Below, one piece after another: positions 8,536 through 16,338 of a stretch of 64,000 nt of DNA (position 1 is its first letter; each line of letters opens with the position of its first letter). The notes under the pieces are model-generated. The model did no database searches and was not told the origin of the DNA. It saw nothing but the letters and a program-made list of their open reading frames with translations. Location of the stretch: assembly GCF_900312975.1 (NCBI RefSeq), contig NZ_LT990039.1, positions 1,178,001 to 1,242,000 on the forward strand, given 5' to 3'. The position numbers and the translations under genes were made by a program. Origin of the DNA: Massilistercora timonensis (GTDB lineage Bacteria > Bacillota > Clostridia > Lachnospirales > Lachnospiraceae).

Positions 8536-8661
8536 CAAAATGCAGACCGCTCTGGTACGCTAGTGCCAGAGCGGTCATGATATTAAGTTCATTATTCTCC
8601 TGGTTGTTCTTTTTATGCTAGTTTTTCAAAACAGCCCCTCCTGTGTGATCAACTGCTCCTT
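8497..8661 (+). repeat. 165-bp duplicated hicB-tail module, copy 1
   Basis: This segment matches 10369-10534 with roughly ten substitutions and one single-base indel. It contains the hicB 3' end and a perfect 11-bp inverted repeat GACCGCTCTGG (8545-8555/8566-8576) with a 10-base loop. About 85 bases of A/T-rich sequence follow, without a clear T-run. The two copies are direct repeats flanking about 1.7 kb with ogt and a decayed toxin-antitoxin pair. Confidence 0.85.
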
Positions 8662-8893
8662 GTCCGACACCTGTCATTAACAGACACCGTCTGGCATTTG
8701 TTAGCTCCTTTGCCAACTCCCGGATTCCCTGGATCAAAGGATTATTGGGTCGCCATAAAATCCCTGTTGCCTGTCATCCATTCAACACAATTCCTTCCTT
8801 CTTTACATTATCATAAAACGGCAAGACCCCAAGCCAATAATTAAACTGTTCTTCATTCTTGATCACAACATGGATATCTATAAAATATTCCAT
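8618..8893 (-). pseudogene. Interrupted ORF after ogt (in-frame TGA)
   Basis: A reading frame starts at ATG 8891-8893 with an AGGAAAGGG ribosome site and runs 91 codons to TAG at 8618-8620. A single TGA at codon 40 (8774-8776) interrupts it. The two halves read MEYFIDIHVVIKNEEQFNYW... and QATGILWRPNNPLIQGIREL.... No family is recognised. The 3' part lies in repeat copy 1, and the start overlaps the last 41 bases of ogt. It is most likely a decayed gene. Selenocysteine recoding was considered, but no SECIS-like element is evident next to the TGA. Confidence 0.4.
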
Positions 8894-9422
8894 ATGCTGT
8901 CCCTTTCCTGGGGATAGAAAATTGTTTTATATCCACGTTTTCCAACTTCAATAGTTCCACTTTTTTCTCTATACCGCCTGCATATCCGGTAAGGCTGCCA
9001 TTTGTCCCCACGACACGATGACAAGGTACAATAATTGAGATTTCATTGTGGCCTACCGCGCCGCCTACAGCCTGTGCTGACATACGCGGCAATCCCTTCT
9101 TGGCGGCGATCTGCTTTGCAATTTCCCCGTAGGCAATCGTCTGGCCGTATGGAATGGTACAGAGGATTTCCCATACCTCATTTTGAAAGTCTGTTCCTGT
9201 AAAATGAAGCGATACAGTAAAGTCCGGCTCTTTTCCAGAAAAGTAAATATCAAGCCACTCTTTTACTTTTTCAAAAATGGGAATTTCTTTTTCCTCATGT
9301 TCTTTGTCCAGATGGAGGGCAAAATATTTTTGCCCCTCAAACCAGAGACCGGTCAGGCCAATCTCATCGGCAGCCAATAATATATTCCCGATAGGTGAGC
9401 GGTAATGACTGATGTACTGCAT
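8853..9422 (-). CDS. ogt: Methylated-DNA--protein-cysteine methyltransferase
   Basis: This suicide repair protein transfers the O6-alkyl group from guanine to its own cysteine. The 189-residue protein shows the active-site motif PCHRVVG (about 133-139) preceded by VGHNEISIIV, and the helix-turn-helix segment QTIAYGEIAKQIA. The normal C-terminal end (IPRKGTA) is extended by about 13 residues (YGIFYRYPCCDQE), as if the native stop had been lost next to the decayed region. The start has AGGAGG at proper distance. Confidence 0.9.
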   Translation of the reverse strand: MQYISHYRSPIGNILLAADEIGLTGLWFEGQKYFALHLDKEHEEKEIPIFEKVKEWLDIYFSGKEPDFTVSLHFTGTDFQNEVWEILCTIPYGQTIAYGEIAKQIAAKKGLPRMSAQAVGGAVGHNEISIIVPCHRVVGTNGSLTGYAGGIEKKVELLKLENVDIKQFSIPRKGTAYGIFYRYPCCDQE

Positions 9423-9520
9423 ATCATTCCTCCTGCTGTCTTGACTTTTTATTTCCTCGCACTATGATTTTATCACAAAGAAATACTGCGTGATATTAAA
9501 AAATCGCCGGATTTCATGTC

Positions 9521-9549
9521 AAAAAACCAGCAACTTATCAAGTTACTGG
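9521..9549 (-). terminator. Hairpin terminator after the truncated toxin
   Basis: Arms CCAGCAACTT (9527-9536) and AAGTTACTGG (9540-9549) pair with one mismatch, and a run of six T follows on the minus strand. The truncated toxin frame ends inside it. Confidence 0.7.
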
Positions 9550-9639
9550 TTTTAATCTTTTATCATACGCAATATACTCTGCATTTCTAATAATATCCTC
9601 CTCTGCCAAAGGCTCAATTATAATGCGGTACTTATACAT
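9538..9639 (-). pseudogene. Truncated RelE/ParE-type toxin
   Basis: The 33-codon frame MYKYRIIIEPLAEEDIIRNA... matches the N-terminus of clostridial RelE/ParE toxins (normally about 100 residues). It stops after EYIAYDK, where the sequence runs into a terminator hairpin. Its ATG overlaps the antitoxin stop by 8 bases, the usual coupling of such pairs. The catalytic C-terminal half is missing, so no active toxin is expected. Confidence 0.6.
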
Positions 9640-9793
9640 TCTGATATCTTTTCTCCAATTCACCAAAGACTTCGTCAAAGTCTCGTCCTTTTCCCTTTTT
9701 TACATCTTCCAGACTATCCAAAACCAACTGCCGGACCTTTTTCTGATTTTCTTCTAATTCTCTTTCATAAGCCAATGCTTCTGCTGAAGTCAT
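9632..9793 (-). CDS. Type II antitoxin, RelB-like
   Basis: This 53-residue protein is highly charged (EALAYERELEENQKKVRQLVLDSLEDVKKGKGRDFDEVFGELEKRY). It resembles short RelB/stability antitoxins in which a helix pair is followed by a toxin-wrapping tail. ATG 9793 has AAAGGAG 8 bases upstream; an upstream in-frame start at 9820 lacks one. The cognate toxin downstream is truncated, so this is an orphan antitoxin. Confidence 0.6.
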   Translation of the reverse strand: MTSAEALAYERELEENQKKVRQLVLDSLEDVKKGKGRDFDEVFGELEKRYQNV

Positions 9794-9912
9794 AATAACA
9801 ACTCCTTTCACGGAACTCATCAGTACTGTTAATTTATTATAGCCAATATCTCTCCAAAAATCTATAAACTATACTCTTAAGTTTTCCTAAATCTTTTTTC
9901 ACATTTCTCTAT

Positions 9913-9949
9913 TATACGTATTGTTATAGTACGTATATCAGGTTATCAT
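9913..9949 (+). promoter_or_regulatory. hicB promoter with palindromic operator
   Basis: A perfect 8-bp inverted repeat, TATACGTA (9913-9920) and TACGTATA (9930-9937), flanks and overlaps TTGTTA (9921-9926). After 17 bases comes TATCAT (9944-9949). HicB proteins commonly autorepress through such dyads. The AAGGAGG ribosome site and ATG follow at once. Confidence 0.65.
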
Positions 9950-9972
9950 AATATCAAGAAGGAGGTAATTAT

Positions 9973-10407
9973 ATGTTGTCTGTATATCCTGCGTGTTTTT
10001 TCAAAGAAAGTAACGGCTACTCTGTCATCTTCCCGGATCTCAATTATTTATCGACCTGCGGAGATACCTTGGATGAAGCGTTGAAAATGGCTGTCGACTG
10101 CCTTGCCGGCTATCTTTATACCTGCAAGCGCAAAGGTGAAGAAGTTCCGGCTCCATCTCCTATATCTGCAGTAGACGCCGAAGAAGTTGCAAAAGAACTT
10201 GAATTTTCACCTGGCGAAAATCCAGATGATTCCTTTGTGAATATGATCATTGTTGATGTAGATGAATATGCGAAAAATCATTTTGAGAAATCTGTAAAAA
10301 AGACCCTCTCTATTCCTTCATGGCTGAACGATATTGCTCTGAAAAACGGAGTGAATTTTTCGCAGATTCTTCAGGAAGCGCTTATGGCAAAATTAAACCT
10401 CAAATAG
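9973..10407 (+). CDS. hicB: HicB family antitoxin (orphan)
   Basis: The 144-residue protein has the HicB partial RNase H-like fold at 1-65 (PACFFKESNGYSVIFPDLNYLSTCGDTLDEALKMAVDCLAGYL). A linker follows, then a C-terminal DNA-binding segment (PSWLNDIALKNGVNFSQILQEALMAKL) of ribbon-helix-helix type. HicB normally neutralises the mRNA interferase HicA encoded next to it, but no hicA is present on either side. The 3' end is part of a 165-bp module also found at 8497-8661. Confidence 0.85.
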   Translation: MLSVYPACFFKESNGYSVIFPDLNYLSTCGDTLDEALKMAVDCLAGYLYTCKRKGEEVPAPSPISAVDAEEVAKELEFSPGENPDDSFVNMIIVDVDEYAKNHFEKSVKKTLSIPSWLNDIALKNGVNFSQILQEALMAKLNLK

Positions 10408-10534
10408 CAAAATACAAACCGCTCTGGTACGCTAGCGCCAGAGCGGTCATGATATTAACTTCATTATTCTCCTGGGTCGTTCTTTTTATGCTAGTTTTTC
10501 AAAACAGCCCCTCCTGTATGATCAACTGCTCCTT
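10369..10534 (+). repeat. 165-bp duplicated hicB-tail module, copy 2
   Basis: This copy contains the hicB 3' end, an inverted repeat (CCGCTCTGG 10419-10427, CCAGAGCGG 10438-10446, loop TACGCTAGCG) and the same trailing sequence as 8497-8661. It is the likely source copy, since its hicB is complete. Matching stops at about 10534 within a CTCCTT run. Confidence 0.85.
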
Positions 10535-10576
10535 TTCTAATATTTTATCTGCAATTCTTGCTTTATATTTTCTCAT
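10499..10576 (-). pseudogene. 25-codon remnant, possible ATPase N-terminus
   Basis: A frame with ATG 10574-10576 and AGGAGG 10 bases upstream reads MRKYKARIADKILEKEQLII... and ends at TGA in the repeat. The KYKxRIADKIL opening resembles the N-terminus of DUF4143-type AAA ATPases, but nothing of the Walker A region follows. It is a remnant at best. Confidence 0.3.
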
Positions 10577-10756
10577 TTAACTCGAGCCTCCTGCCACGTA
10601 ATATCTATTTATATTTTCTCCTGTTTATTTAAAAGCATACTTTTTTTCGGCATTTTGGCAAATATTTTTTCGGCATTTTGGTATCAGACACCATCAGTTC
10701 TTTAATGCTAGATGGTGTGTTTTAGACCATGGGGTAAAATTAAGGAGGAAGACATT

Positions 10757-10873
10757 ATGGCGACAGTAGCAAAACCAAGCACCAGCGCTTTTAGGCTTCG
10801 TCCTGATAAGGTGGATCAGTTTGTGAAACGAACAGGTTCATTCGACAAAACAATGGAACGATTTCATGGTTAA
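10757..10873 (+). CDS. Small ORF, 38 residues, unknown
   Basis: ATG 10757 follows a very strong AAGGAGGAAG ribosome site. The product MATVAKPSTSAFRLRPDKVD... (38 residues) is basic and soluble. The opening resembles short clostridial proteins that sit beside toxin-antitoxin genes, but I cannot name a family. A frame shifted by one continues after its stop (...MVKENNQEINENIP...), so it may be the front of a frameshifted longer gene. The rest of 10874-11065 holds no gene I can support. Confidence 0.45.
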   Translation: MATVAKPSTSAFRLRPDKVDQFVKRTGSFDKTMERFHG

Positions 10874-11065
10874 AGAGAATAATCAGGAAATAAATGAGAA
10901 CATACCAATGTATATGCGCTTATATTAAACAAATACCACAGCTGTTTCAAGAATGGCTGTGTCCGGAATGAAAATTTTGCATAAGAACAAATCTTCATAG
11001 CGCCGGGTGGCAGCATGCCAGCCCTCATCTTCCACTAAGGTGCCATCCATCCACTCTTATCCTAT

Positions 11066-11695
11066 TTATTCCTCGTTTTCATTCGTTGTTATAATATACG
11101 GTTCAAATATCTTTCTCATCAACAGCGAATTTGCGTAGGCAAGCACTGAGCCTCCTATCAATGTCCAGACTACTGATCCTATCAAAACCGTTGTCGAATT
11201 CATAAAGGTCAATCCCACACACATTCCCGTCATAAGCAGACATAATATGGTATAAGGAAAACGTGAAACAGGAATCAACAGCGCATTTTTTATCATCTGA
11301 AGCATCGTATTCTCAAACTTCGCAATAAGAGGAAACACAAAAAGTAAAACCAACCCATAAAGCAATCCTGCTATTCCCAGTACAAAAACCCCTATCTGTC
11401 CTCCAACTCCCGGCCACCTGCGAACAATCACAAAATCTATCCCGAAGAAAATTCCCAATACCAGAAGAAGCAACCATATACTTGTACTCTGTTTAAAATC
11501 CCTTTTAAATGCACGCCAAAAATCTCTGATCAAATATCCTTCCTCATTCACGACCATTTTAAGCGTTACGGAATATAATGCTGTTGTTGAAGCACCAATT
11601 GTTACTATTGGAAGGCAAAACACAGCCCAAAGTATATTCAACACAATAAGATCAAAAATACGACTTAAGATTCTGATAAAAATATTATCCATCAT
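11066..11695 (-). CDS. YesL family (DUF624) membrane protein
   Basis: The 209-residue protein has about five hydrophobic segments (near 12-35, 72-95, 100-122, 143-163, 168-190) and the family opening ...FDLIVLNILWAVFCLPIVTIGASTTALY. YesL proteins usually accompany carbohydrate ABC importers, as here; their role is unknown. A terminator lies between it and the upstream epimerase gene, so it is a readthrough or separate unit at the end of the frl-like locus. Confidence 0.85.
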   Translation of the reverse strand: MMDNIFIRILSRIFDLIVLNILWAVFCLPIVTIGASTTALYSVTLKMVVNEEGYLIRDFWRAFKRDFKQSTSIWLLLLVLGIFFGIDFVIVRRWPGVGGQIGVFVLGIAGLLYGLVLLFVFPLIAKFENTMLQMIKNALLIPVSRFPYTILCLLMTGMCVGLTFMNSTTVLIGSVVWTLIGGSVLAYANSLLMRKIFEPYIITTNENEE

Positions 11696-11728
11696 TTAAC
11701 CATCACACTCCGGTACAACTATAGCACA

Positions 11729-11760
11729 AGAACAAGCCAGCCGCCAGGCTGACTTGTTCT
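11729..11760 (-). terminator. Stem-loop after the frlC-like gene
   Basis: Arms AGAACAAGCCAGCC (11729-11742) and GGCTGACTTGTTCT (11747-11760) pair over 14 positions with one mismatch, 3 bases past the stop of the epimerase gene. The following T-run is weak on the minus strand, so it may terminate only partially. Confidence 0.6.
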
Positions 11761-11763
11761 TTC

Positions 11764-12606
11764 TTATACGGTACGTTTGATTCTTTCTTCTAACCACTTG
11801 AGACTCTTTTCGATTGCCTTATCTGGCTCCAGATGGTAACGATCATTTGTAATTTCTAACGAAATATAACCATTATATTCCGCAACAGAAAGCTCTTCTA
11901 AAAACCGATCCATCGGAAGTCTGCCATCTCCCGGCGCCAAGTGGCCTCCCGGAAGACCGTCCACAAAGTGTATATGACCAATCTTTCCACTAAAAGCTTT
12001 CATATAATCGCTTACGGATTCACCATATCGGCTCATCATATCTGTATCCGCCATTCCGATCAAATTATCACATCCTGCTTCCGCACATAATTCCGCCAGT
12101 TCATCTGCCTTTATCGCCAGATTTGTTGTCTCAACGGTTAAATGCTCCAACAAAAGAGAGATATTTTTCTCTTTTGCTTTTTCTGACAGATACTGCAGAT
12201 TTTCTATCGTATATTTCCGCGTATCATCAGCAGGTTTATCGCGGTATCCATCACCCGGCGTCACCAGCATTTTGTCAATTCCCAGCACTTCTGCTGCTTC
12301 AAGCCCCTTTTCAAAATACAGGACCGACCTCTTTCTGATCCAGGGCTCTTCCGCGCCAATATTTATCGGATACATACATTGTTCTGGAGTAAGACAAATT
12401 GGTTTTAATTTTCTTCTTTGGATCTCCAGATCCATCTTTTTTACCATTTCATATGTCATATCCTCCAGATACAAATGAGGCCCTGCTGCCCAGACTTCAA
12501 TATTCGTTACTCCCAGGCGCTGCATGGAATCCAGAAAATATGAAAATGAATACAATGGATATGTATAATTACCAACCGCAATCTGATTCCAAATTAATTC
12601 CTTCAT
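11764..12606 (-). CDS. Sugar phosphate isomerase/epimerase, FrlC-like
   Basis: This 280-residue TIM barrel belongs to the xylose isomerase-like/AP endonuclease 2 family. Metal-site residues are visible in LLEHLTVETTN, GMADTDMM, HIHFVDGLPGGHLAPGDG and SLEITND. In Amadori-sugar loci the equivalent protein FrlC interconverts psicoselysine and fructoselysine, which fits the neighbouring deglycases and kinase. The ATG at 12606 follows the FrlB-like stop by one base. The longer frame to 12669 overlaps that gene and is rejected. The substrate is inferred from context only. Confidence 0.75.
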   Translation of the reverse strand: MKELIWNQIAVGNYTYPLYSFSYFLDSMQRLGVTNIEVWAAGPHLYLEDMTYEMVKKMDLEIQRRKLKPICLTPEQCMYPINIGAEEPWIRKRSVLYFEKGLEAAEVLGIDKMLVTPGDGYRDKPADDTRKYTIENLQYLSEKAKEKNISLLLEHLTVETTNLAIKADELAELCAEAGCDNLIGMADTDMMSRYGESVSDYMKAFSGKIGHIHFVDGLPGGHLAPGDGRLPMDRFLEELSVAEYNGYISLEITNDRYHLEPDKAIEKSLKWLEERIKRTV

Positions 12607-12607
12607 C

Positions 12608-13588
12608 CTAATATTCCATCTTCCACATATATCTGCGTACTTCTTTCGGATGTTTCCTTTCAATCGCAAGCGCTGTCAGATATTCTCTCCATGCACAATC
12701 CAGGAACACATGATTAAAGTACTCTTTTACATTGTCTCCCAACACGTCTATTCCCAGTTCTTTTGAATCAATCGTGGTTATCTTTTCTCCAAATTTCTCC
12801 ATAAACCTCTGACATCTCAGGTCTTCTTCACGGCTTCGCCCATCGCTGACCATATGAACTATAGGAAGATTTCTATCCAATGTCTCAAATGGTCCATGGA
12901 AGAATTCCGCGGAATTTACTGTTGGAGAATGAATCCACTGAATCTCCATCAGACTGCAGATGGAAGTCGCATAGGCCACGCCCATAGCCGGCGCTCCGCC
13001 CATTACATAGATAACATCTTCATTTCTATGTGTCTCCGCAAACTTTTGTGCCGGTCCATTATTTACATATTTACGGATTTTCGCTGCCATATCCTCTAAA
13101 ACGTCAAACGCTTTCATGGCATCCTCATAATACTGATAATCTTCATATTGTTTCAAAATCTCAAAAGACAGCCATAAAGAAAGCGTCACATTCGTTTCCA
13201 ACATTGGTGTTGTAACTTCTCCGATTGATTTAAACCGGATAACCCCATCTGCATATTTTGTTGTCGCTTCATTTCCCTCTCCGCAGATTGCAATCGTATA
13301 CGCTCCGTTTTCCTTGCAGAATTTGATCGCTTCCTCCACTTCCGGCGTACCTTTCAAAGTAGAACAAATACACAGTGTATCTTCTCCAAAAGCCTTCGGT
13401 GTAGTCTGGATAAATTCACTGGCATTATATAAACCCACTCTAAAATTGCGCGCCTCTCTGTCCATAAGATACCAACCCGCATACAGACCTGCCAGCGACC
13501 CTCCGCAAGCGATAAAATAAATATTTTTTATTCCTCCTTTTTTATCGCTTTTCTTTTTCATTTCCGCAACCATTTTTTTAATTTCCAT
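12608..13588 (-). CDS. SIS-domain Amadori deglycase, FrlB-like (copy 2)
   Basis: The 326-residue double-SIS protein resembles fructoselysine-6-phosphate deglycase and the glucosamine synthase isomerase domain. Features are IYFIACGGSLAG (sugar-phosphate loop, 24-35), CSTLKGTPEVEEA, the active-site region NSAEFFHGPFETLD, and the C-terminal RRYMWKMEY that ends FrlB proteins. It would split a phosphorylated Amadori product into glucose-6-phosphate and an amine or amino acid. It has its own promoter region with the shared operator at 13604-13616. It is paralogous to the gene at 14507-15487. Confidence 0.85.
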   Translation of the reverse strand: MEIKKMVAEMKKKSDKKGGIKNIYFIACGGSLAGLYAGWYLMDREARNFRVGLYNASEFIQTTPKAFGEDTLCICSTLKGTPEVEEAIKFCKENGAYTIAICGEGNEATTKYADGVIRFKSIGEVTTPMLETNVTLSLWLSFEILKQYEDYQYYEDAMKAFDVLEDMAAKIRKYVNNGPAQKFAETHRNEDVIYVMGGAPAMGVAYATSICSLMEIQWIHSPTVNSAEFFHGPFETLDRNLPIVHMVSDGRSREEDLRCQRFMEKFGEKITTIDSKELGIDVLGDNVKEYFNHVFLDCAWREYLTALAIERKHPKEVRRYMWKMEY

Positions 13589-13603
13589 AAGATGCTCCTC
13601 CTT

Positions 13604-13616
13604 TTAATACGTCTTA
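13604..13616 (-). promoter_or_regulatory. GntR-type operator upstream of frlB copy 2
   Basis: The 13-base sequence TTAATACGTCTTA (plus strand) is identical to those at 19561-19572 (12 bases) and 20641-20653. It lies between the ribosome site and a promoter-like TTGACA with TACTAT about 16 bases on (minus strand, upstream). Binding would block transcription start or elongation. Confidence 0.7.
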
Positions 13617-13698
13617 TGTTGTATGCTTTTATAGTACCATTTTTAATACCAATGTCAATAAATTCCTACAAAAAAGATACAAGTTAAAAAAATGGTAT

Positions 13699-14427
13699 TT
13701 ACTCAATATAATATTTAAATATTTCCGGCCTATCTACCCGGACAATCTGCTGCACCTCATGGACAGGCTGATTATCCGAATCATAAATCTGTACTTTATT
13801 TCTTAATACCGGAACGCCTCTTTTTATCCCCAGAAACTCTTCTTCCCGTTGCCCTGCATTTATAATTCCAACCTCATTCAATCCACGTTTCACTGGATAA
13901 ATTTTATATTTATTTCGCAACAATTCATAAATGGATCCCGCAAGGTCCTCTTGTTTTAAAAATTCATAAAACGGAGCATAATAGGAATCTTCTAACACAA
14001 CCGGTACTCCGTCCACTTTGCGAACTCTTGCAATATGCATAATCCAAGAATCCTTTTTCATTTTAAAAAAGTCACACTGCTCTTTTGTACCGCGTTCCAG
14101 ATCTGCTTTGATCACTACCGCAATTGTTGCTTTTCCCTGCAGTTTACATAGCTCCGTAAAACTTGAAATTCCTTTTCTCCCTTCAAATACAAATACCTGT
14201 GACACATACGTTCCTTTTCCCTGCAGTTTAATCAGATAATTCTCTTTCACGAGTTCATTCACTGCTTTGCGCACAGTTACCCGGCTTACGCTGTACAGCC
14301 TTTGAAGTAATATTTCTGAGGGTATCTTATCTCCTGCCTTCAAGTTCCCTTTTATGATCTCGTCTTTTATAGCTTCTTTTAACTGAATGTACAAGGGTTG
14401 TCTTTCATTTTGGAAAAATGCCCGCAT
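13699..14427 (-). CDS. GntR/HutC family regulator (copy 1)
   Basis: The 242-residue protein has an N-terminal winged helix (about 8-72; IPSEILLQRLYSVSRVTVRKAVNELVKENYLIKLQGKGTYV) and a C-terminal UTRA effector domain (about 90-235). It is FrlR-like. ATG 14427 is preceded by GGAGGGG; a GTG at 14442 lies in the ribosome site. It is set between the two FrlB paralogues and is the same length as the regulator at 19811-20539, so they arose by duplication. Confidence 0.88.
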   Translation of the reverse strand: MRAFFQNERQPLYIQLKEAIKDEIIKGNLKAGDKIPSEILLQRLYSVSRVTVRKAVNELVKENYLIKLQGKGTYVSQVFVFEGRKGISSFTELCKLQGKATIAVVIKADLERGTKEQCDFFKMKKDSWIMHIARVRKVDGVPVVLEDSYYAPFYEFLKQEDLAGSIYELLRNKYKIYPVKRGLNEVGIINAGQREEEFLGIKRGVPVLRNKVQIYDSDNQPVHEVQQIVRVDRPEIFKYYIE

Positions 14428-14466
14428 TTTCTTCCCCTCCACTTTTCATTTTCCCCGCATCATAAA

Positions 14467-14496
14467 GGGCAGGAAATCTTCTTGGATTTCCTGCCC
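14467..14496 (-). terminator. Stem-loop after frlB copy 1
   Basis: A perfect 12-bp inverted repeat, GGGCAGGAAATC (14467-14478) and GATTTCCTGCCC (14485-14496), stands about 10 bases past the frlB stop. No long T-run follows on the minus strand, so it may act as a partial terminator or 3' stabiliser before gntR. Confidence 0.65.
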
Positions 14497-14506
14497 CTTA
14501 AATTTA

Positions 14507-15487
14507 TCAGTACTCTACCTTCCACATATAACGACGTGTCGTATAATCCATTCCTGTCTCTTTTGATAACGCTTTCATATAAACATTGTTCAGAATTGGC
14601 GTAAACAAAAGATGGTTAAAGTATTCCGCTACGGAATCCCTGATATTTCCAATGCCAATTTCTTTCGCATCAAGAATATATACCTTGTCTCCGCCATATT
14701 TCTTCAGAAAATCAATTGCTCTTTCATCCGCTTTTCTTGTCCGTCCATCTGCTACAAGTAAGAAAAAGGCTTCATTCTTGTCTGTAATCTCAAATGGCCC
14801 ATGGAAAAAATCACAACAGTTAAATGTCGGCGACTGTATCTGAAGCATTTCCAAAATATTACAGGTTGAAAAAATATGACCTGATCCATAAGCAGGACCG
14901 CTCGAAAGCACAGAAATAACTTTTTCATCCTTCATCTGATGCGCCCATTTTTCAGCCAGGGGTTTGCAATATTCTCTTGCTTTTATGTAAGCCGGCTGTA
15001 CTTTTGTAAATGCATCCAGCGCATCCTCATAATATTTATACCCTTCCACAATATCTACAATCGCCATCGCCATACGAAGAGCATTCCCGGCATTCGTCTT
15101 TCCCTGGTCTTCATCGTCCTCCCAGATACTCCCGTACTGCACATTATAATCACAAACCTCTGTAAGTTCTGATTTGTCTACGTATTGACTGATCGTAACC
15201 GCTCCAAGTTTTTTCGCCACCTTCGCAGCTTCGATCGTCTCCTTTGTTCCCCGCATCGAAGTAATAACAGCAATCGTATTTTCTCCCACACACTTTGGAG
15301 GCGCATAAACAAACTCACTGCTGGTAATCTGCTGAGAACGCACTACCGTGGACTCTCTGTCCATAAAATACTGCGCCGCATAATGACCGTCATGAGATCC
15401 GCCGGCCGCTATCCATACAACATTTTTTATACCGCCTTTTGGCTCCATTTCTTTAATAATTTCCTCGATCAAATTTCTGATTTCCAT
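14507..15487 (-). CDS. SIS-domain Amadori deglycase, FrlB-like (copy 1)
   Basis: This is a 326-residue double-SIS protein of exactly the same length as the other copy. It shares the loop VVWIAAGGSHDG (24-35), SMRGTKETIEA, the active-site segment NCCDFFHGPFEITD and the terminal RRYMWKVEY. The two copies differ enough to suggest different amine moieties or sugars, as with paired fructoselysine and glucoselysine deglycases. It lies 17 bases after the second permease, in the transporter operon. Confidence 0.85.
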   Translation of the reverse strand: MEIRNLIEEIIKEMEPKGGIKNVVWIAAGGSHDGHYAAQYFMDRESTVVRSQQITSSEFVYAPPKCVGENTIAVITSMRGTKETIEAAKVAKKLGAVTISQYVDKSELTEVCDYNVQYGSIWEDDEDQGKTNAGNALRMAMAIVDIVEGYKYYEDALDAFTKVQPAYIKAREYCKPLAEKWAHQMKDEKVISVLSSGPAYGSGHIFSTCNILEMLQIQSPTFNCCDFFHGPFEITDKNEAFFLLVADGRTRKADERAIDFLKKYGGDKVYILDAKEIGIGNIRDSVAEYFNHLLFTPILNNVYMKALSKETGMDYTTRRYMWKVEY

Positions 15488-15504
15488 AACCTATCTTCTC
15501 CTTC

Positions 15505-16326
15505 CTATCCTTTTACACTGCCTGCTGCAAGGCCACGGATAAACTGCTTTTGTAAAATCAAGAAAACAATAATCAACGGTACCGAGGCAATCACCATTCC
15601 GGCCAACAACATCGTCCAATTTGTTGTTGTCGTCCCCTGCAAATTCACCAGACCCACCGGTATTGTCTTCTTTTCCGTCGATTCCAGCAAAACATTGGCA
15701 AACATCAATTCATTCCAAACTGCGCGAAAACTTACAATTGCACAAGAAGCAATAATCGGTTTGCTAAGCGGCATGATGATCTTCCAAAACACCTGGCGCG
15801 TCTTTGCTCCGTCAATAAACGCAGACTCGTCTAAGCTAACACTAATATCTTTATAAAACGTCATAATTAAAAATATCGCAAACGGGATCCGAAACGCTCC
15901 TGTAATGATCATCATTCCCGTATAGGTATCATACAATCCGATTACTTTTGCCATCTTAAACAATGAAATAACTGCCGACTGCGGCGCAAGCATAAGCCCG
16001 CCGAGAATAATAAATACCCATATCTTTTTCGTCTTAAATCGGATCCTTGATAATGGATACGCAGCAAAGCAAGCCAACAAAGTTGAAAAAATGGTTGATC
16101 CTGCCGTTGTGATCACGCTGTTTTTAAAAAAGGTTCCAATACCCGCTTTCCATGCATCTGCATAATTATGGAATTGCCAGACTTCCGGGAGTTTCCAGGG
16201 TTCCAGAAACAATTCCTGATTTGTTTTAAACCCTGTCAATACCATCCAGATTAACGGAAGGAAAATGATAACCGCAAACAGGATCAGCAATGCCACAATC
16301 ACGATACGTCCTATCTTTTTGCCCAT
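15505..16326 (-). CDS. Sugar ABC transporter permease (MalG/UgpE type)
   Basis: The 273-residue inner-membrane subunit has six predicted helices, a long first loop, and the EAA motif DESAFIDGAKTRQVFWKIIMPLSKP (about 170-195) that docks the ATPase. It starts 12 bases after the first permease. No ATPase gene lies in the locus, so a shared MsmX-type ATPase encoded elsewhere is expected, as for the Bacillus FrlONM importer. Confidence 0.92.
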   Translation of the reverse strand: MGKKIGRIVIVALLILFAVIIFLPLIWMVLTGFKTNQELFLEPWKLPEVWQFHNYADAWKAGIGTFFKNSVITTAGSTIFSTLLACFAAYPLSRIRFKTKKIWVFIILGGLMLAPQSAVISLFKMAKVIGLYDTYTGMMIITGAFRIPFAIFLIMTFYKDISVSLDESAFIDGAKTRQVFWKIIMPLSKPIIASCAIVSFRAVWNELMFANVLLESTEKKTIPVGLVNLQGTTTTNWTMLLAGMVIASVPLIIVFLILQKQFIRGLAAGSVKG

Positions 16327-16338
16327 ATCCTTTCCTCC

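Noticed and set aside
8774-8776. Selenocysteine codon
   Set aside because: No SECIS-like hairpin is evident after the TGA, and the frame lies in a decayed, duplicated region.
14467-14496. CRISPR-like or repeat array signal in hairpin-rich gaps
   Set aside because: Each hairpin is unique and single; no regularly spaced repeats exist anywhere in the window.
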